64,000 bases of DNA from CAVQND01 sp964653485 (lineage in GTDB: Bacteria; Verrucomicrobiota; Verrucomicrobiia; Limisphaerales; UBA8199), in NCBI GenBank assembly GCA_964653485.1, contig CAZZFF010000001.1, forward strand, positions 74,079 through 138,078. The letters are read 5' to 3'. The position numbers were made by a program, and so were the translations under genes. Position 1 is the first letter of the stretch. Each line of letters begins with the position of its first letter. This document shows positions 56,995-64,000 of the stretch, one piece after another. The notes under the pieces are model-generated. The model saw only the letters and a program-made list of their open reading frames with translations, searched no databases and was not told where the DNA came from.

Positions 56995-59900
56995 TGAAAT
57001 TACTACACAATCTACCTCTGAAGTCGGGGCGCGTTCTGGCGTGGGTCGCGTTGGGGCTGGTCGCCGCGGCGGTGGCTGGCGCCCTGCTTTCCCGGGGAAC
57101 CGCTCAAGACGAGACATCAACCTCGGAAAAGAAGGAGGCGCCGGCTCGGAGCGCAAAAGGCCCGGACACCGCGCCGGGCACCAATGCGCCCGCGCCTGCC
57201 GCCGCCACTCCCGCGGAGAAGCCGGACGCCGGCACTCCCGCGGCTCCGGGCACCAACGCACCCGCGTCAGCCGGCAGTACTCCAGCGGGTACGGGCACTA
57301 ACGCGCCCGCCGGGACGCCGGCTTCAGCCGGCAGCACTCCGGCGGGGCCGACGGCGTCGGCAAGCGTACCCGGCCGGGCGGGAACGAATGCCCCCGCCTC
57401 GGCCAAGACCGAGGCGGATAAAGAGGCCTCGTCGGACGAAGTCCAGTTGAGCCTGATGGGGGCCAATGTGGACATGGTGGTGCAGTGGCTGGCACAAAAC
57501 ACAGGCAAAACAGTGATCAAAAGCCCCAAGGTCCAGTGCGTGCTGATGATCACCAGCTCGAAGAAGCTCTCGAAACGCGCCGCGATCACCCTGGTCTATC
57601 GCGCCCTGGCCCTCGAGGGATTCAGCGTCACCGAATCCGGCAACGCCATTTACATCACGCCCGAGGGCCAGGAGCCAAAAATGAACCCGGAACTCCTGGA
57701 TGCGGACAGCAAAGACATCCCCGATGGCCGGCAACGGCTCATCAAGATTTTTACCCTCCACCATATTCAGCCCGCCGAGCTCAAGGAGAAGGTCCGCGCG
57801 GTGCTCTCGGACAAAGGCGTCATCGAATGCGATGACCTTGCCAAACAGGTGATTGTCACCGATTACAACGATAACCTGCGGTTCCTGGGCGAGTTGATCA
57901 AGGAATTCGACGTGGCGGCCTCCGACACCGTCATCCACATCTACCCGCTCAAGCACGCCGACGCGGAGGAGCTGGGCAACCTGATCGGCCTCATCCTCAA
58001 CGGGACCTCGGCGCCGGCAGGAGCATCCGGCCGTGGCGCCTCCGGTTCGGGCGGCGGCCCGTCGCCTTCGCCAAGCGGTCCCGGCGGCGATGGTCCGGGC
58101 GGGATGATGGTCGGCATGCCGGGGGGAATGCCCGGCGGTCGTCCTTCTCCGAGCAGTTCCGCCTCCAGCACCCCCACTGGTCCCGGCATCGGCAGCCAGA
58201 TCACCGCGCCCCAGGTCCGGATATGGCCGGACAAAGTGGCCAACCGGCTCATTGTTTCCGCCGCCAAATCCAGACTGCCCGAAGTCGAGCGGTTGGTGGA
58301 CATCCTGGACACTGAGAAACCGGAAGATGTCTCCGTGCGGGTCATCCCGCTGAAGAACGTCACGGCGGTGGACCTGGTCAAGGAGTTGGAGCCTCTTTAC
58401 CAGAGGATGGCCGGCAAGACACGGAAGGACATGGTGGAGGTCGGGGCCAATGACCGCTCCAACTCGCTTATTATCCTGTCAAGCGAGGCCAACTTCAAGA
58501 CCATCGAGAAGCTCGTGATGTCGCTCGATACCGAGGAGGCCCAGGAGAAGGTCGTTCGCACCTTTGCGCTCAAGAACGCCGATGCCGAGGACGTCGCCAA
58601 ACAGTTGCAGGAGTTGAACCAGGAGCAAGGCTCTTCCCGCTATTCCTATTATTTCTACTCCCCCTCAGGCTCGGACAGGTCGCGCAAGAAACTGAGCGTA
58701 GTGGCGGATCGCCGGCGCAACTCGCTGGTTGTCCAGGCCCCGCCGTCCCAGATAGACGGCATCACCCGGATGGTCCAGGAGCTTGATGAGCCAATTACCG
58801 ACGACGGCCTCGCCCCGCGCATCTACCACCTCAAATACGTGAGCGCGACGGACATCGAGGATGTGCTCAACGAGCTATTTCTGAAAAAGACGCAGCAGCG
58901 GAGCTACTTCTATTTCTTTGATGAAGACCAGGAGCCGCAGGCCGACCGCAACGTGGGGCGCCTCTACGGCAAGGTGCGCATCACCAGCGAGCCTTATTCC
59001 AACTCGCTCATCATCACTTCCAACTCGAAGGAAAGCCTCTCGGTGGTGGAGGATGTCATCAAACAGTTGGACGCGCCCTCCGAGCAGGGCGAGAGCACGC
59101 TCCGCGTCGGGCTTAAGTTCGCCAAGGCGCCCCTCGTGTGCAACAGCATCAACATCCTGTTCGCCAAGAACGGCTCCCCGCCCTTGAGGCAGGTCAACCA
59201 GCAGGGGCAACCAGGCCAGCAGAACAATCAACCCTCCCCACAACAAGCCAGCCAGCAAGGCCTCTCCTATCTCACAGGCTTCGACATCCAGCAGGAGGCC
59301 AAGGAAGAAGGCTATTATCCCTGGATCGGCGGCCAGCCGGACAATTTGCGCGGTTCGGACGGCCGCAGCACCACCCGGCCCGTCAGCGACCTCGTCGGGC
59401 GCGTCCGCGCCGTCGCCGACCCCCGCAGCAACGCCCTCCTGATTTCCGCCAACGTCCATTTCTTCCCCCAAATCCTCAAGCTCATCGAGGAGTTGGACGC
59501 CGCCACGGACCAGGTCCTCATCGAGGCCAGGCTGGTCGAAGTCTCCACCGATTACCTCGACAGGCTCGGCGTTCGCTGGACCCCCAGTGGAAGCCAGCAG
59601 TTCACCGGCGACGATTTTGACAACTCCTTCACCCCCAGCGTCGGCGGCGAATACATGAAGGGCTTCGGAGGTTCGACGACGGTCAATACCCCGCTTAATT
59701 CCGGCAGCTCGGTCCTGCAGCAGTTGACCTCGCTTCGCTCGGGCGTCCTGGACGGAACCATCAACATGGATTTTCTCATCCAGTTCCTGCGGAAAACGAC
59801 CGATGCGAAGGTCCTGGCCTCGCCGCAGATCAACATCCGTGACAACGAGACCGGGCGGCTGTTCGTCGGCCAGCAGGTGCCAGTCCCCTCATCGAGCACC

Positions 59901-60386
59901 TTCGCGGGTGTCGGCGGGCAAAACACCACTTTTGTCTATAAACCGGTCGGTATTGTCCTCGAGGTCACCCCCCATATCACGTCCTCCGGGGAGGTCGAAC
60001 TGCAAATCCACGCCGAATCCTCGACCATCGTTTCCGGCCAGACGGTGCTTGGCGGGGACGTCTTTGACACGCGCGCCTTCCGGACCGACCTCACCGCCAA
60101 GAACGGCCAAACTCTGGTCCTGGGCGGCATCATCCAGAAGCAAGTGACCGACATCCTCCGCAAGACGCCGATCCTCGGGGACATCCCCGGTCTGGGCTGG
60201 CTCTTCAAGAAGAAGGATAAGGAGGTGAGCAACGACGAGTTGATGGTGTTTATGCGCCCCAGAGTCACCCGCACCCCGACCGAAACCAAGGAACTCTTGG
60301 ACGAGACCTACAGCAAGACTCCCGGCCTCAAGAAATGGGAGGAGGAAAACGAGCCTCAGCCGCCCAAGGCGGGAAAGGGCAAGTAA
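56994..60386 (+). CDS. gspD: Type II secretion secretin GspD, 1130 aa
   Basis: A signal-like N-terminus is followed by a 100-residue linker of GTNAPA repeats. Then N-domains (LSLMGANVDMVVQWLAQNTG, FTLHHIQPAELKEKVRAVLS, IYPLKHADAEELGNLIG), several secretin N2/N3 blocks and the C-terminal secretin domain (VLIEARLVEVSTDYLDRLGV, LASPQINIRDNETGRLFVGQ, QVPVPSSSTFAGVG, LVLGGIIQKQVTDILRKTPI, LGDIPGLGWLFKKKDKEV). There is a GMPGGMPGG stretch near residue 375. It forms the outer-membrane pore. At 1130 aa it is longer than usual because of the linkers. Confidence 0.95.
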   Translation: MKLLHNLPLKSGRVLAWVALGLVAAAVAGALLSRGTAQDETSTSEKKEAPARSAKGPDTAPGTNAPAPAAATPAEKPDAGTPAAPGTNAPASAGSTPAGTGTNAPAGTPASAGSTPAGPTASASVPGRAGTNAPASAKTEADKEASSDEVQLSLMGANVDMVVQWLAQNTGKTVIKSPKVQCVLMITSSKKLSKRAAITLVYRALALEGFSVTESGNAIYITPEGQEPKMNPELLDADSKDIPDGRQRLIKIFTLHHIQPAELKEKVRAVLSDKGVIECDDLAKQVIVTDYNDNLRFLGELIKEFDVAASDTVIHIYPLKHADAEELGNLIGLILNGTSAPAGASGRGASGSGGGPSPSPSGPGGDGPGGMMVGMPGGMPGGRPSPSSSASSTPTGPGIGSQITAPQVRIWPDKVANRLIVSAAKSRLPEVERLVDILDTEKPEDVSVRVIPLKNVTAVDLVKELEPLYQRMAGKTRKDMVEVGANDRSNSLIILSSEANFKTIEKLVMSLDTEEAQEKVVRTFALKNADAEDVAKQLQELNQEQGSSRYSYYFYSPSGSDRSRKKLSVVADRRRNSLVVQAPPSQIDGITRMVQELDEPITDDGLAPRIYHLKYVSATDIEDVLNELFLKKTQQRSYFYFFDEDQEPQADRNVGRLYGKVRITSEPYSNSLIITSNSKESLSVVEDVIKQLDAPSEQGESTLRVGLKFAKAPLVCNSINILFAKNGSPPLRQVNQQGQPGQQNNQPSPQQASQQGLSYLTGFDIQQEAKEEGYYPWIGGQPDNLRGSDGRSTTRPVSDLVGRVRAVADPRSNALLISANVHFFPQILKLIEELDAATDQVLIEARLVEVSTDYLDRLGVRWTPSGSQQFTGDDFDNSFTPSVGGEYMKGFGGSTTVNTPLNSGSSVLQQLTSLRSGVLDGTINMDFLIQFLRKTTDAKVLASPQINIRDNETGRLFVGQQVPVPSSSTFAGVGGQNTTFVYKPVGIVLEVTPHITSSGEVELQIHAESSTIVSGQTVLGGDVFDTRAFRTDLTAKNGQTLVLGGIIQKQVTDILRKTPILGDIPGLGWLFKKKDKEVSNDELMVFMRPRVTRTPTETKELLDETYSKTPGLKKWEEENEPQPPKAGKGK

Positions 60387-60432
60387 CCGTCAGCCGCCCA
60401 GGAGTGAGCTTCGCGGCTTCCGCACGGAACAT

Positions 60433-60453
60433 CCGCGCGCCGTCGGCGCGCGG
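60433..60453. terminator. Perfect 10-bp GC hairpin after gspD
   Basis: Arms CCGCGCGCCG and CGGCGCGCGG enclose a single T, followed by a second smaller GC hairpin (CCCCG/CGGGG). No T-run follows, but the place, 47 bases after gspD, suits the end of the T2SS operon. Confidence 0.4.
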
Positions 60454-60576
60454 CATCCGGACCCCGAAGGCCGGGGATCATTCGCGGCCTGCCGCCTCGA
60501 GCGTCGAAGCCGCGTAAAGTCGGCACTGGACATTGGGTTGCGGGTGGGGTTTGCTTTGCCGAGTTTGATTGGAAGC

Positions 60577-62367
60577 ATGAACGCAGAGCAACTCGCTAAA
60601 GCCAAGTCGCTCGGATTCTCCGACCGGCAGATCGCGAACCTGACGGGCAAGACCGAGGACCAAATTCGCGCCTTACGCAAGGAATATGGACTTGTGCCCA
60701 GCTACAGGCTGGTGGACACGTGCGCGGCCGAGTTCGAGGCCTACACGCCTTACTACTACTCGACCTACGACCGCGGGGACGACGAGGTGCGCCGGAGCGA
60801 CCGGCGCAAGGTGATGATTCTGGGCGGCGGCCCCAACCGCATCGGCCAGGGCATTGAATTCGATTATTGCTGCGTGCATGCCTCCTTCGCCCTCAAGGAA
60901 GAGGGCTTCGAGACCATCATGGTCAATTCAAACCCGGAAACGGTCTCGACCGACTACGACACGAGCGACAAGCTCTATTTCGAGCCCCTGACGCTCGAAG
61001 ACGTCCTGCACATCTACGAGCGGGAGGGATGCTGGGGCGCGATCGCCCAGTTCGGGGGGCAAACCCCGTTGAACCTGGCCCTGGGCTTGCAGAAGAACGG
61101 CGTGAACATCATTGGCACCTCTCCCCAGAGCATCGAGGTTGCCGAGGACCGGAAGCTCTTCGCGGCGATGCTGCGCAAGCTCGACATTCCGCAACCCCCA
61201 AACGGCATCGCCACCAGCGAGACCGAAGCCATTGCCGTCGCCAAGACCCTCGGCTACCCGGTCTTGGTCCGTCCCAGTTTCGTGCTCGGAGGGCGCGCCA
61301 TGCAGATCGTCTATTCCGATGCCGAGTTGCGCCACTATATGCGCTTTGCCGTCGAGGCCTCGCCCGAACGTCCCGTGCTGGTGGACCAGTTCCTCGAAGA
61401 CGCAACGGAGGTGGACGTGGACTGCATCGCGGATGTAGGCCGCTTTTCCGAGCCGTCCGAGGGGACCATTGTGATTGGCGCCCAGCTCGAGCATATCGAG
61501 TTCGCCGGCGTCCATTCGGGCGACGCCGCGATGGTGCTGCCCCCGCACACGCTTTCGAGGGAAGTCATCCAGGTCATCCGCGACTACACTCGGGCCATGG
61601 CGCGAGAGTTGAAAGTCATCGGCCTGATGAACGTGCAGTACGCCGTCAAAGGCAAGATCGTCTATGTGCTGGAGGTCAACCCTCGAGCCTCGCGCACGGT
61701 GCCCTTCGTCAGCAAGGCCATCGGCGTGCCGCTGGCCAAATTGGCGGCCAAGGTCATGGCCGGCAGGACCCTAAAAGAACTGGGGTTTACGGAGGAAATC
61801 TGGCCGAAATACTGGGCTGTGAAGGAGTCCGTTTTCCCCTTCAACCGCTTTCACGGGCAGGACATCCTGCTCTCGCCCGAGATGCGCTCGACGGGCGAGG
61901 TCATGGGCCTGGATGCCGACCTGGGCATCGCTTATGCCAAGTCCCAAATGGCCGCCGGCGGCCCGCTTCCCCTCAGCGGGCGCGTCTTCATCAGCGTCAG
62001 CGACGCCCATAAGGAGGCCCTTCCGGAGGTGGGCAAACTCTTCGCGGATCTGGGCTTCGAGCTGATCGCCACCGCCGGCACCGCCGCGGTGCTGGAGAAG
62101 GCCGGCCTCAAGGTCCGGCGGGTTTTCAAGCTCACCGAGGGGCGGCCCAACACGCTGGACTTATTGAAGAACCGCGAGGTACAGCTTGTCATCAACACCC
62201 CCGCCGGCCAGACGCCACGCGCCGATGAGGTGAAAATCCGCACCACCGCCGTCTATACCGGCACGCCCATCATGACCACGATGGGCGGCGCCAGGGCGGC
62301 CGCTCTGGGCATCGCCGCCCTGCGCAAGAGCAGCTACGGAGTCAAGGCGCTCCAGGAATACCATTGA
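60577..62367 (+). CDS. carB: Carbamoyl-phosphate synthase large subunit, C-terminal half
   Basis: The protein begins in the oligomerisation domain (AKAKSLGFSDRQIANLTGK, EYGLVPSYRLVDTCAAEFEA), then has the second half of CarB: VMILGGGPNRIGQGIEFDYC, VNSNPETVSTDYDTSDKLYF, QFGGQTPLNLA, LEVNPRASRTVPFVSKAIG. The MGS-like allosteric domain follows (ADLGFELIATAGTAAVLEKA, VINTPAGQTPRADEVKIRT). It lacks the N-terminal ATP-grasp half, which must be another gene. CarB makes carbamoyl phosphate for pyrimidine and arginine synthesis. Split carB occurs in some phyla. The ATG at 60577 fits the fission point. Confidence 0.9.
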   Translation: MNAEQLAKAKSLGFSDRQIANLTGKTEDQIRALRKEYGLVPSYRLVDTCAAEFEAYTPYYYSTYDRGDDEVRRSDRRKVMILGGGPNRIGQGIEFDYCCVHASFALKEEGFETIMVNSNPETVSTDYDTSDKLYFEPLTLEDVLHIYEREGCWGAIAQFGGQTPLNLALGLQKNGVNIIGTSPQSIEVAEDRKLFAAMLRKLDIPQPPNGIATSETEAIAVAKTLGYPVLVRPSFVLGGRAMQIVYSDAELRHYMRFAVEASPERPVLVDQFLEDATEVDVDCIADVGRFSEPSEGTIVIGAQLEHIEFAGVHSGDAAMVLPPHTLSREVIQVIRDYTRAMARELKVIGLMNVQYAVKGKIVYVLEVNPRASRTVPFVSKAIGVPLAKLAAKVMAGRTLKELGFTEEIWPKYWAVKESVFPFNRFHGQDILLSPEMRSTGEVMGLDADLGIAYAKSQMAAGGPLPLSGRVFISVSDAHKEALPEVGKLFADLGFELIATAGTAAVLEKAGLKVRRVFKLTEGRPNTLDLLKNREVQLVINTPAGQTPRADEVKIRTTAVYTGTPIMTTMGGARAAALGIAALRKSSYGVKALQEYH

Positions 62368-62378
62368 GAGAAGACGTT

Positions 62379-63485
62379 ATGGGCATCCGGCAGGCGACGA
62401 AGGCTTACGAGGCATGGTTGCGCCGCCGGCTGCCCCTGATCGAGGCGGATATGAGGCTCAAGCACCGGCGAATGGCGGAGAGCGCGTTCGGTTTCTTGCG
62501 GGCGACATTTTATCGCTGGGCGCAGATTTGGCCGCGCGTGTGCCCGGACCTGGTTCGGGCGCCGGCGGTTCTTGGGGTTGGGGACTTGCACGTGGAGAAT
62601 TTCGGGACGTGGCGTGATTCGGAGGGGCGGCTGATATGGGGAGTGAACGATTTCGACGAGGCCTGCACGCTGCCGTATGCGAACGACCTGGTGCGGCTGG
62701 CGGTGAGCGCGCAACTGGCTTCCAGAGAGGATCATCTGTCATGCGGCCTGGAAACGGTGTGCGACGCGATATTGGGAGGATACGAGGAATCGCTGCGGGC
62801 GGGTGGCCGGGCGTTCGTACTGGCCGAACATCATGAATGGCTGCGTCAAGTCGCCGTGAGCGAGTTGCGGGACCCGATACGCTACTGGGCAAAGTTGGGG
62901 CAGTTGCGGACCGTCAACTCGGGTGGTGTGCCGGCGCAGATTCGGGCGGCCTTGCGGCAGGCCTTGCCGGACGCGAACCTGGCGTTTCGCGTAGTGCATC
63001 GGCAGGCCGGCTTGGGCAGCCTGGGACGGAGGCGCTTCACGGCGTTGGCCGAATGGCGCGGCGGAATGATCGCGAGGGAGGCCAAGGAACTGAGAGTTTC
63101 AGCGTGGCATTGGGAGCGTGAATGCGAGCCGGACAAACGCCCCAAGATCGAGGATCGACTTTACTATGCTGAGATTACTCGCAAAGCAGTCCGGGTGGCG
63201 GACCCGTTCTCGGGAGTTCACGGCCACTGGCTGGTTCGACGCTTGGCGCCGGACTGCAGCCGGGTGGAACTGGACTCTCTGCCCAAGGTGAAAGATGAAT
63301 CCAAGCTCTTGCACGCGATGGGTTGGGAAACCGCCAACGTGCATCTCGGGACGCCGGCGGCCCTGGAAAAAATCAGGCAGGACTTGGCGAACAAACCGGC
63401 GCGGTGGCTGCCCGAGGCTGCCGACGCGATGGCCAAAGCGACAATCGGCGATTGGAAGGAGTGGAAGACCGGTTGCTTATGCTGA
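62379..63485 (+). CDS. DUF2252 kinase-fold protein, 368 aa
   Basis: VLGVGDLHVENFGTWRD and IWGVNDFDEACTLPYANDL are the catalytic HxxN and DFD-like motifs of DUF2252. Then AFRVVHRQAGLGSLGRRRFT and YYAEITRKAVRVADPFSGVH. The family has a protein-kinase-like fold; its substrate is unknown. The ATG at 62379 was chosen over a TTG 15 bases upstream. It lies 11 bases after carB and could be cotranscribed with it. Confidence 0.85.
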   Translation: MGIRQATKAYEAWLRRRLPLIEADMRLKHRRMAESAFGFLRATFYRWAQIWPRVCPDLVRAPAVLGVGDLHVENFGTWRDSEGRLIWGVNDFDEACTLPYANDLVRLAVSAQLASREDHLSCGLETVCDAILGGYEESLRAGGRAFVLAEHHEWLRQVAVSELRDPIRYWAKLGQLRTVNSGGVPAQIRAALRQALPDANLAFRVVHRQAGLGSLGRRRFTALAEWRGGMIAREAKELRVSAWHWERECEPDKRPKIEDRLYYAEITRKAVRVADPFSGVHGHWLVRRLAPDCSRVELDSLPKVKDESKLLHAMGWETANVHLGTPAALEKIRQDLANKPARWLPEAADAMAKATIGDWKEWKTGCLC

Positions 63486-63495
63486 GTGCTGGATT

Positions 63496-64000
63496 ATGCC
63501 AAGTATGAAAACATCCTTTAAACTGAGTGGCATTTGTGGTGCTGCAATAGTCTGCTGTGTATATGTTGCGGGCGTTTTGCCTTGTTGTGGCGGAGACAAA
63601 CCTGAGGCGGACAGAATCATCTCCCCAACGGTGATCCCCGCGACGGCCCGGATTGGGAATGTCCAAGTTGGCGTGACCACGATGGAGGAGCTCGAACGCC
63701 TGTTCGGGAAGGGACGGGAGTTTACCGGCGGCCATCCGCGCGGCGGGCGGGAATGGCGTTCGAAACAGACCGGATGGTATATTTACGCGGATGGCTTCGA
63801 ATACAAAGATACTGAGGCGAAGGAACGTATGGTGGAGAGTTTCGAGATCAGCGTGCATCGCCAAGAGGTCGGGGTCTCCGATGATGACGATGTCAAAATC
63901 CATCGGACTTCGGTGAAAAAGGGGGAATTGACGATCTTGGGAGGCATAACGCCCAGAATGGAGCGTGCCACGGTCATCACCCTGCTGGCGGAAAGTGGTG
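63496..64000 (+). CDS. Secreted or lipoprotein-like hypothetical protein, 5' part (runs off window)
   Basis: ATG at 63496 (alternative 63505) opens a frame that stays open to the window end. The signal peptide is KTSFKLSGICGAAIVCCVYV, AGVLPCCGGDKPEADR; the double cysteine may be a weak lipobox. Then MEELERLFGKGREFTGGHPR, SKQTGWYIYADGFEYKDTE and a VHRQEVGVSDDDD loop. It has a SmpA/BamE-like arrangement (a GxTxxELExLFGKG turn), but this is a guess. Confidence 0.55.
   Translation, partial: MPSMKTSFKLSGICGAAIVCCVYVAGVLPCCGGDKPEADRIISPTVIPATARIGNVQVGVTTMEELERLFGKGREFTGGHPRGGREWRSKQTGWYIYADGFEYKDTEAKERMVESFEISVHRQEVGVSDDDDVKIHRTSVKKGELTILGGITPRMERATVITLLAESG

Overview
The window looks like a chromosome segment of a high-GC member of the Verrucomicrobiota (Pedosphaera/Limisphaerales-like). 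The evidence is indirect: BspA-type leucine-rich secreted proteins that share a verrucomicrobial C-terminal domain, a pseudopilin-rich type II secretion operon, a CarB subunit made as a separate C-terminal half, DUF5069, and many small zinc-ribbon or single-TM proteins of types common in this phylum. There is no 16S gene, so the assignment is an inference.

Region 1 (1-21 kb) is accessory DNA, mostly minus strand. It holds an HU protein, a membrane-anchored Mrr-type nuclease, an ECF sigma factor fused to a membrane and extracytoplasmic part, a thioredoxin-like protein, a HEAT protein, DUF5069 and a large LRR protein. Between these lie many broken pieces: a resolvase C-terminus, a RecD2-like N-terminus, a YpsA/SLOG-like fragment, and three pieces of DUF72, two of which lie on either side of a second LRR gene. 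Region 2 (21-30 kb) is a plus-strand run: a large glycine-rich adhesin-like protein, then mostly unknown proteins, a nucleotidyltransferase-like protein and a regulator that fuses an integrase-arm-like part to a sigma region-4-like helix-turn-helix.

Region 3 (30-36 kb) contains a compact plus-strand unknown operon headed by an AAA ATPase. A 35-bp sequence is repeated (34/35 identical) upstream of its first and second genes. Short proteins with the motif EDP(K/N)(D/E)FLRRM occur in regions 2 and 3; I regard this as the most novel signal in the window.

Region 4 (36-45 kb) carries a plasmid- or phage-like replication set on the minus strand: an excisionase-type HTH protein with a palindrome at its start codon, a VirE-N/PriCT-2 primase-like protein, a RepA-type AAA helicase and a CxxC protein that may bind ssDNA. 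An AT-rich pair of palindromes lies inside the set. Ankyrin, sigma-like and deformylase-like genes follow. tRNA-Val(GAC) at 44.8 kb is followed at once by a frameshifted integrase N-terminus and an antitoxin N-terminus, so it probably marks the end of a decayed integrated element.

Region 5 (45-64 kb) starts with a third LRR gene and then becomes ordinary core genome. An eleven-gene type II secretion operon (gspE-F-G-H-I-J-K-L-M-C-like-D) is coupled almost throughout by ATGA overlaps. The C-terminal half of carbamoyl-phosphate synthase large subunit, a DUF2252 kinase-fold protein and the start of a secreted protein complete the window.
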